This document shows positions 57,291 to 64,000 of a DNA stretch of 64,000 bases, piece by piece. The notes beneath the pieces were generated by a model. That model saw nothing but the letters and a program-made list of their open reading frames with translations. It did not search any database and was not told where the DNA came from. The translations under genes were made by a program, and so were the position numbers. The stretch is from contig WFMF01000147.1 in NCBI GenBank assembly GCA_011033025.1, positions 124,001 to 188,000 on the forward strand, read 5' to 3'. Positions within the stretch are counted from its first letter, which is position 1, and each line of letters begins with the position of its first letter. Source of the DNA: Beroe forskalii. Lineage: Eukaryota > Ctenophora > Nuda > Beroida > Beroidae.

Positions 57291-57662
57291 GTCGCCGTCC
57301 CCCTAGAAATGGGGGGTATAATCACAATATAATATTACAACCAATTTTCACCATAATATTTTCAAACAAAATTTTAAAAAGTCTGAAAGAAGTTTGAAAA
57401 TTGAGTTAAATTACTAAAATCAGTCATTTTTCATCAATTTTTTTGAAATCATGACCAGTTACTGCAAAAAATTCCCAGTCACTGCTAATTTTTGTGAAAA
57501 GACCCACCCACTTAGTGCAGGTGCACTAAGTGGTCCCCATGGGGTCCAAGCCACCCACCCACCAGCATGTGTTCCAACCACTTACTGCTGAGCCCCCCCC
57601 GATGCAATGCCGTTAATGAGCAAATTACTTCTGATTGAGATGAAGTTAGTGCTAGTATATAT

Positions 57663-58160
57663 ATGCCACCAATATTATTGAAGCTTATCAAACATTGTCA
57701 TAACTCGTTTCATGGCTACCACCCCACTTCAACGCAGTTTCTTACATCTTCTGCAAGACCCTACTCTCACTCTCTCAGCGCAGCCCCTCAGCCCCAGCTC
57801 TCAGTGGTACAGTCTTCACCGTCCATCCAGCAGCTGACTGTAGCGACTCCCCAGCCCTCGCCATGTCCTGCTAACTCACCATCTCTCCAGCCCTCGCCAT
57901 CAACCCCTACCGCTCAAGATTCCTCCCTGACATCTGCCGACGGTGGAAGAACAGATGACACCTTCCAGATCGTGAGAGGCAGAACGAAGACCTCTCAGAA
58001 TGCCCTTTACCGTGGTTATCGCTACGGTAAGGATGGTAAACCCTCCAACGTCACAGGGAAGCAATCCTGGCGCTGCATCCTCAAATCCTGTCGAGGTCGT
58101 CTCCACTCTCTGGACGGGAATCTAGTTGGGGTGACATGCAGCCACAACCACGAGCCCATA
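57663..58160 (+). CDS. FLYWCH-type zinc-finger segment (partial)
   Basis: An open frame encodes a Pro/Ser/Gln-rich low-complexity stretch (about 20-95) and then one FLYWCH domain (about 101-164): IVRGRTKTSQNALYRGYRYG, SWRCILKSCRGRLHS and CSHNHEP, giving W136, C138, C143, H161 and H163 as the zinc-site residues. FLYWCH domains bind DNA; they occur in insect chromatin proteins and often beside MULE-type transposases. After the domain the frame runs into a GCCCTGC repeat (PCFALLFALLF), so the real 3' end is lost or spliced. The first ATG is used but not secure; no promoter or splice sites are clear. It could be a host exon or a captured transposon gene. Confidence 0.65.
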
Positions 58161-58264
58161 GCTGCCAATTTGCCCTTCTTTCGCAGGGTGCCCTGCTTTG
58201 CCCTGCTTTTTGCCCTGCTTTTTGCCCTGCTTTGCAAACCGAGCCCTGCTTTAGCAGGGCAAAT
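58158..58264. repeat. GCCCTGC-word mini-element
   Basis: It is bounded by AATTTGCCCT and AGGGCAAAT. Inside, GCCCTGCTTTTT recurs five times with one inverted GCAGGG near the left end and AGCAGGGC at the right. It interrupts the FLYWCH frame. Confidence 0.55.
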
Positions 58265-58660
58265 CAGTCCGAAAGGTACCTATAATTTCCTGTATCATGG
58301 GAATAAGATATAATTCAAATCCGTGAGTTGGAAAAATAAATACACACTTGATTATTATACCTGTAACCTGATTCAGTGATTCGTCAATCATCATGGGGAT
58401 TACAAGCATCTTCATTGATGGCTTTATATTGAATTTATGCAAAGTTAAGCATTTTTTGAAGAAGTTGGTATCGGCACTATCAGGTAGGTTTACAAAGGTA
58501 CCCATAGAGTATAGTGATATGCGCATTACTGGAGTTTCAAAAAGGTACCCATAAATGATTGGTGTAACTGGTGGTTTAGAAAGTTACGGTCCATAATTGG
58601 TTGGTGTAACTGGTGGTTCAGAAAGGTACCCATAATTGGTTAGTGTAACCATAGCTTCCG
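58265..58660. repeat. Spacer with 43-bp tandem repeat
   Basis: Between 58538 and 58650 there are three units with GGTACCCATAA, TTGGTTGGTGTAAC and TGGTGGTTCAGAAA. 58265-58537 has no recognisable feature; the minus frame there has no family. Confidence 0.5.
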
Positions 58661-58792
58661 AATTGCCCTCTTTTTGAGAGGGCGCCCTCTCATGCCCTCT
58701 TTTTGCCCTCCTTTTTGGGTCTTGCCCTCCGAGCCCTCCTTTTTGCCCTCTTTTAGGCCCAATTTGCCCTCCTTTTTGACCCTTCCCAAAAT
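58661..58792. repeat. GCCCTCC-word mini-element
   Basis: It has the same plan as 58158-58264 (AATTGCCCTC, then an inverted GAGGGC, then repeated GCCCTCTTTTT and CGAGCCCTCC), but the word is GCCCTC rather than GCCCTGC throughout. Confidence 0.55.
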
Positions 58793-58869
58793 ACACCTAA
58801 TAGATACGGCCTTAAATAGGTCTTTCTGGGCGGTTTCCAAAAAAAAAAAAAAAAGGTCGACCATATATT

Positions 58870-59245
58870 TCGGAAATACACCTAACAAGCACTGGCTCCG
58901 ATTGATTTTGGAAATCTACTTTTAGTAAATTTGTTCCTAAAATACACCCATGACTTTGAAAATACACCCAATAAGCACCATCTCGGATTGATTTCGTGAA
59001 TACACTTTACTGAAGTCACCTAAAATACACCTTAAGTTCCTGAAATACACCCATGATTGTGAAAATACACCTAATAAGCACTACCTCGGATTGATTTTGT
59101 AAATACACTTTTACTGAATTCACCTAAAATAAACCTTAAGTTCCTGAAATACACCCATGATTGTGAAAATACACCTAATAAGCACTATCTCGGATTGATT
59201 TTGTAAATACACTTTTACTGAATTGACATAAAATACACCTTAAAG
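58870..59245. repeat. 104-bp tandem repeat (AATACACC units)
   Basis: Between three and four copies contain AATAAGCACTATCTCGGATTG, TTTTGTAAATACACTTTTAC and GAAATACACCCATGATTG. The first copy is diverged and shorter (86 bp offset), the later ones 103-104 bp apart. Confidence 0.8.
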
Positions 59246-59249
59246 CCCC

Positions 59250-61780
59250 CACCCAGAATGCGACATCGCCATGTAGAGCCATGATATCGCCTCAGTGGAA
59301 TCAGTTATCGCCTCCTTCTGAAAATTGTCGCCAGCATTTACATCATTTGCGACAATTTTCTAAGTAGGCGACCATTGAGTTTTATTTTTGTCGCCTACAA
59401 TATATTTTTTGTCGCCTAAGTAGTACCCGATTATCATAATTTGTCGCATGTAACAGAAAATAATCGCCTTCAGGATAAGTTGGACTATGTCCAAGTCTTG
59501 GGCAAATTTGTCGCCTCATGTAAGAAATTGTCGCTTACTCTGGTGATGCAATAAATCCGTCGCCTATAAGTATAGATATTCCACTGTAAACGAGGGCCGT
59601 TAGGCCCGAGTTTACAGTGGAATATCGTACATATCTCCCTGCATAATTAATAGAAAATTATCTGACGGTTTGAACCCTGTAAATTATGTGAACCAATTCC
59701 AAGTGGTTTTTGAGAAAATCGCATCTAAAGTTTGATTGGCTCTTACACTGCAACGTGACTCATAAATACGCAGTAACATTGGCTTTCGCATAACACAGGG
59801 GTATCAGGTGTCACTCTATATGACCAAGTCACGTTGCCACATGGTTGGTACAAGTATCAACTACTAGCCTTTACACCCGCTCATATTTAATTTATCCGGC
59901 GAAATGACGTCATTAACATGGTAACATGCTGCCAAACTGTCGAATCTAGCCGCCTATTATTCACAGCAGGTGTATATATTAGCACCAGTTGGTAGAGGAA
60001 AGCTCAGTGATACTTTTGCTTGACGTGCAATTTGTTTCAAAGTCCTTACTTTCGTAGTACTGTTATATACCGGTTAAATTGGATGCAGCCATAAAAACAA
60101 TTTAGTTTCATCATATAAACATAGATTATTAAACTTATACCTACAGCACTCTATAGTTTTAATAAAGTAATAACGCAGGATCATATCACTTTTTTACACT
60201 TCATATCACTTTTTTACACTTTCCGAAATACCTTAGTGGTAGAAATTAAGAAGTGTACTATTTAAGGTAGTAAGCAATTTTACTGTCTTAAATACAGTAG
60301 TACACTCCTTAAATTCTACAAATCTTAATTTCTACACACCGTAATTTGTACAACACCAAAATTTTAGAAAATTTTGTTAAAGTAAAGATTTGTACATCTA
60401 TACCTATCTTTTCTTTCACTTCAATATTAAGGCATTCTATTTTTTCTCAATACAGGTTCAGAATTTTTCAGCGAATGCATCAGTGCAGAAAAAATCAAAT
60501 TTGATATGATAAAAAATTATCAATGGATAAAACTTATAGTCATTTCTTCGGCTTTTACGTCTTCCTGCACATCTTCCATATCTTCCACCTCAAGCCCAAT
60601 AAAACCATCTTCGATATCTTCGATGTTTTCGTCAGGAAACAAGGCCTTCAAAATTTCAGCAGAATCATCGGCCAATCTTTCATCAAACGGAAGCAGTGAA
60701 ACATTGCAAAGAACATGGTGTTGACTCTAGGATGCTCATTGACCCGTTTGTTAATCTGTTTCTCGATTGATTGTAAACCCACTAGGGGCACCACAAAGGG
60801 CTTCTAAAGTTAAATGAAATATCAATAAGAATACATACAGGTCCCTTCACAGGACACAGCACACCAATAAAGATATCAAAAGTGGCTGAAAACTGGTCTT
60901 CAATCAGTGTTTAGAATCTTAATGATCGTGAGGACAACAAGTCCTGTTTACTCACACAGAGAAACTAAAATGCACGCCAAAAACTCAACAAACCACATCT
61001 AAAATCAATACATAGACGCGGGCGGGTTCCCTTTAAATATCACGTAGTATATGCAGCTTTACTTCTGTCTATATTTCATAGATCCCAAATAAATTGAATT
61101 CATTGGAGAAATTTGCCCTCTTCTTGTTTTCACATCGGCATTTTTGGTTAAAAATTGGTGAAACGACGTGAAATTTAGTCCTAGATTTGCCTGATTTTTG
61201 TAGAAATTTTACTGCCTTAATTAGTACACTTCTTTATAAGTACGTCCTTAATAAATACACATCTTAATTTCTACCACTAAGGTATTTCTAAAATTTGGTG
61301 TGCACTCTAAATATGTATTTTACCACATTAAAATTATTGTATAATTAGATTAATGTATCTAATAAGCAGTTTGTAAACTTTGGTTTACGATATAATTATA
61401 GCTCTCTCGATACACTCGTACAGTTAAGTGAGTAGGAACTCCATACTCAACTGGCTCGATGCCAAGCGGGCAGTATTTTCAGATATTTCCCTCATTCAGG
61501 AAAATATAGGAAATGCGCTCCTTGCTATGACTCTCAAGATAATCTAATTACACGATATGAAGCAGAGGCACGTGGTATAATTACAAAGCTCTGATTCATG
61601 GTCACCATGACACGTGACCTGTCACGTTCAAGGGTCACGTGTATGGTGTCGCAATCAGCTTCCTATGCAGGGAGATATGAAAATATAATCGCATAATATG
61701 ATATTTTCGTAGAATATCCGAATTATAGATTAAAATCGTCGCATATCTAGGTTGATTGTCGCTTCAGGAATCTTTTGGAA
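59250..61780. mobile_element. Probable foldback element with TTGTCGCC word
   Basis: The left zone (59270-59570) repeats TTGTCGCCTA and its inverse. A perfect hairpin (59577-59625, ATATTCCACTGTAAAC) follows, then ATATCTCCCTGCATA. On the right TATGCAGGGAGATAT (about 61663) and ATCGTCGCATATCTAGG with TTGTCGCTTC (to about 61770) mirror it loosely. Ends and duplication are not fixed. It encloses the CCTTA element at 60231-61282. Confidence 0.45.
60231..61282. mobile_element. CCTTA-ended TA element (1.05 kb)
   Basis: The ends CCTTAGTGGTAGAAATTAAG and the inverse are flanked by TA (60229-60230 and 61283-61284). Subterminal words AGTACACT and AATTAAG are repeated in inverted orientation. A minus coding relic lies at 60520-60760: KRVNEHPRVNTM in one frame, then a strongly acidic C-terminal stretch (PDENIEDIEDGFIGLEVEDM) in another, to TGA at 60520. 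It is related to the elements at 1943-3413 by ends and peptide. Confidence 0.8.
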
Positions 61781-62115
61781 TTTAATTAGAATATATAAAT
61801 AATGTTGAAACAACGTGTGGGTTACATTTTACACGTCTTGGCAGAGAGAGAGAGCTTGAATTGAAACATCTTTCACAGTTTTACGAAAATTACGATAGAG
61901 TGGATTGCAGATTAGCAAAGAAATGAAATTGCGTTAAAAGTTAATCATTAATGATACACACAATGAAACTGTTTCATGTTTTCATGGTGCGTGGTTTAAA
62001 ACTAAAAGTAGGCAGATACGTTGACGTTATAATCATTGGCGCTATCATCAACTTTGAACTTTGATATAGACATGCCACATACCTTTTCCCTCCCTGCCCT
62101 CCCTTTATGCAAATA
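61283..62115. other. Unassigned DNA
   Basis: Apart from the right zone of the TTGTCGCC foldback, the stretch shows ACACGTGACC and GTCACGTG palindromes near 61610-61640. No gene recognised. Confidence 0.4.
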
Positions 62116-62765
62116 CCTTATTGTAGGAAATTAAGCACTCAGAAAATTAAGCACCAATGCCTCGAAAAGGGCTTAATTTCATGGTGCTTAGTGACATGCT
62201 GGCTTAATTTTTGTATACCTTTATTTTCAAATTATTTTGAGATTTTTCAACGTTAAAAAATGTTCGATATTTTGCTATATATTATGTACAGTAGTAATTA
62301 ATGTAGAACAACCGAAGTCTAGAATCTAAATAATAATTTAATGATGAATTGAAAATAATGGAATAATCAAACATCCTTGTCGTAAGCCTCCTTCTCCACG
62401 TCTTCACCTTCCACAAATTTTTGGTTCTACATCCTTCAAGTCATCGTTATCAACTTGATTCCTGTCCACAGAATATCAAAAACTTAGCCTTTTCTTCAAC
62501 TGATCGGTCAAGTTTGACCTGACTCTTGATCTACAGCCCTCTTTGTGTGATTGGTGACCGGATCTGTTCTTCAGTCAGAACTTAAATCTTTTTTAGATAA
62601 CAGATGCACATTTAAAATTGCATGTCATTTGAATAAATTTTGAAAAATTTAAACTAAGCCTGCATGTTTGTAATTTGGCAAACATGTAATCAAGCCTACA
62701 TCTAATTAAGCACCAGATGTCTCAAAAGGGCCTAATTTCATGTGGCTTAATTTCCTACAATAAGG
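62116..62765. mobile_element. CCTTA-ended TA element (650 bp)
   Basis: The ends CCTTATTGTAGGAAATTAAG and the inverse are flanked by TA (62114-62115 and 62766-62767). The subterminal word AATTAAGCAC with CTCGAAAAGGGC is repeated and inverted. A minus acid-rich relic at 62385-62560 (DNDDLKDVEP) recalls the acidic tail in the 60231 element. Confidence 0.8.
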
Positions 62766-63239
62766 TATGCGATCGAATTAAGTGCGGCAGCTCTCTTCCG
62801 CATCCAGTTCTGATTTAATGAAGCCATAATTGCGTGTTTGTTTAATAGCTCGTAATGAGGTTAGAAGAAGGTCTAATTTCATACTTGCCCCTGTCTCTCA
62901 ATTCTTGTGTGTAACTGTAAGTGTTACTGTTATGTCATCTTCACGAGTAATGTAGCACATCATGATACACGCACACAATACACATTCACTGCAATACTGA
63001 GTGATTTTATTGTCGTGAAGTTGTAAAGTTCATCGCAGAATAATATCAAAACCATTGTTAAAATTTGTTTAACATTAAGTATACTTAAAAGAAAATGTCA
63101 AACAATAATAATTCATATACGGTAAAATCCATATACGGTAAAATAAATTTTATTTCATGAGTGAAAAATATAAAACTTGTAAATAAGAAAATATAGGGAG
63201 GCTTATTCAAAAAAGCTGATATTATCATTATTAATCCCA
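62766..63239. other. Unassigned DNA
   Basis: AT-rich, with a short duplication of CATATACGGTAAAA near 63115-63140. Nothing else recognised. Confidence 0.4.
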
Positions 63240-64000
63240 TTAATCGGAATCCGATGAGTCGAGTCGATTCGATTCGTCGAGTCGAGTCAATTCAAGACGT
63301 CGATTCGAAATGTCGATTTGATTCGTCGATTCTATTCGCCGATTCGATTCGTCGATTCGATTCGTCGATTCGATTCGCCGATTCGATTCGTCGATTCGAT
63401 TCGTCGATTCGATTCGTCGATTCGATTCGTCGATTCGATTCGTCGATTCGACTCGTCGATTCGATTCATCGATTCGATTCGTCGATTCGACTCGTCGATT
63501 CGATTCGTCGATTCGATTCGTCGATTCGATTCGTCGATTCGATTCGTCGATTCGATTCGTCGATTCGATTCGTCGATTCGATTCGTCGATTCGATTCGTC
63601 GATTCGACGATTCGATTCGTCGATTCGATTCGTCGATTCGATTCGTCGATTCGACTCGTCGATTCGATTCGTCGATTCGATTCGTCGATTCGACGATTCG
63701 ATTCGTAGATTCGATTCGTCGATTCGATTCGTCGATTCGATTCGTCGATTCGATTCGAATCGGTTCGATTCACGATTCGATTCGTCGATTCGATTCGTCG
63801 ATTCGATTCGTCGATTCGATTCGTCGATTCACGATTCGTCGATTCGATTCGTCGATTCGATTCGTCGATTCGATTCGTCGATTCGATTCGTCGATTCGAT
63901 TCGTCGATACGATTCGTCGATTCGACTCGTCGATTCGATTCGTCGATTCGATTCGTCGATTCGATTCGTCGATTCTTTCGATTCGTCGATTCGATTCGTC
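63240..64000. repeat. 13-bp satellite CGTCGATTCGATT, continuing off window
   Basis: The array is regular with occasional substitutions (GACTCGTCG, GCCGATTCG) and small deletions (CGATTCGACGATTCG). Because 13 is not a multiple of three, a 39-bp super-period is translated as a 177-codon minus frame rich in N, R, I, D, E and S. That frame is an artefact of the repeat. CpG-dense relative to the region. Confidence 0.9.

Larger units (their letters stand above)
47325..57320. mobile_element. Inner 10-kb element with CCCCCCATTTCTAGGGGGAC ends
   Basis: The left end has CCCCCCATTTCTAGGGGGAC followed by GGCGAC. The right end is the inverse, GTCGCC then GTCCCCCTAGAAATGGGGGG. Both are followed inward by a TTTTGTCGC array. 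TATA-rich DNA flanks each side, but no clean duplication could be fixed. It lies inside the ATGCAAT element. Confidence 0.65.
46363..57601. mobile_element. 11.2-kb G-run element, ATGCAAT duplication
   Basis: The left end is CGGGGGGGCTCA and the right end its inverse TGAGCCCCCCCCG, both followed inside by GGTTGGAACACATGC and CACTAAGTGG words. ATGCAAT is duplicated (46356-46362 and 57602-57608). The shell (46363-47320 and 57325-57601) encloses a second TIR element, which carries most of the satellite arrays. No transposase is present. Confidence 0.85.

Noticed and set aside
63240-63773. 177-codon minus frame rich in SNRRIESTNRID
   Set aside because: A 13-bp satellite read in a 39-bp super-period; no gene signals.

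Overview
The window is eukaryotic. It is AT-rich repeat DNA from an animal, most likely an invertebrate. The evidence is Penelope-like retroelements (PLEs) with GIY-YIG nuclease remnants, non-LTR retrotransposons with an endonuclease-RT ORF and a CCCH-finger ORF1, a FLYWCH zinc finger, hAT-like and TA- or TTAA-duplicating MITEs, and many minisatellites. I cannot narrow the species. No complete host gene is visible. The best host-like coding piece is the FLYWCH segment at 57663-58160. The only intact long ORFs belong to one LINE (39203-43572).

Layout. 1-1940: a broken PLE RT and a downstream repeat (W). 1943-3413: two inverted CCTTA elements. 3.4-10.1 kb: largely unannotatable DNA with recurrent TGACGTCATTATCA sites, a 100-bp palindrome and a TA-flanked MITE. 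10.1-12.4 kb: two near-identical direct copies (X, Y) of the W repeat. 12.4-14.66 kb: a dimer of a G-run-ended element filled with a GGTACC minisatellite. 14.66-18.5 kb: degenerate repeats and a GGGACA element with a TTTACT duplication.

18534-46148 is the centrepiece. A PLE on the minus strand is bounded by an exact 12-bp target duplication (AGATAACAATTA) and by inverted terminal repeats. Both repeats carry a 39-nt hammerhead-ribozyme-like core. The PLE has swollen to 27.6 kb by nesting. Its RT half lies at 45.75-38.8 kb and its GIY-YIG half at 19.4-18.9 kb. Between them sits a GCCAC foldback element (arms 19.66-20.06 kb and 21.1-38.75 kb). That arm holds a 6.25-kb foldback (21361-27614, ATAATG duplication) and LINE-A (27695-38678). 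LINE-A holds a second PLE fragment and a 6.8-kb GGTACC element (30563-37329, TATCACAG duplication). The GGTACC element holds LINE-B, which itself holds a 0.75-kb dimer, and a TTAA element (33873-37052). The TTAA element holds a 1.3-kb near-perfect palindrome (35116-36434). This is six levels in all. LINE-C and a small GGTACC element sit separately in the PLE's RT half.

46363-57601 is an 11.2-kb G-run-ended element with a 7-bp duplication. It is almost wholly private minisatellite (TTTTGTCGC, CCTGATCCTACCTGACC, CTTGATCCTGGGACA, CCTTGACACCACTC). It also holds an inner 3-kb G-run element that splits a tRNA-like sequence, and a LINE fragment split by a hAT-type MITE. 57.6-64 kb: the FLYWCH fragment, GCCCT-word repeats, 43-bp and 104-bp tandem repeats, two CCTTA elements, and a 13-bp satellite running off the end.

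The recurring theme is non-autonomous DNA elements with short inverted ends, each carrying its own homogenised internal word. No transposase was found for any of them.
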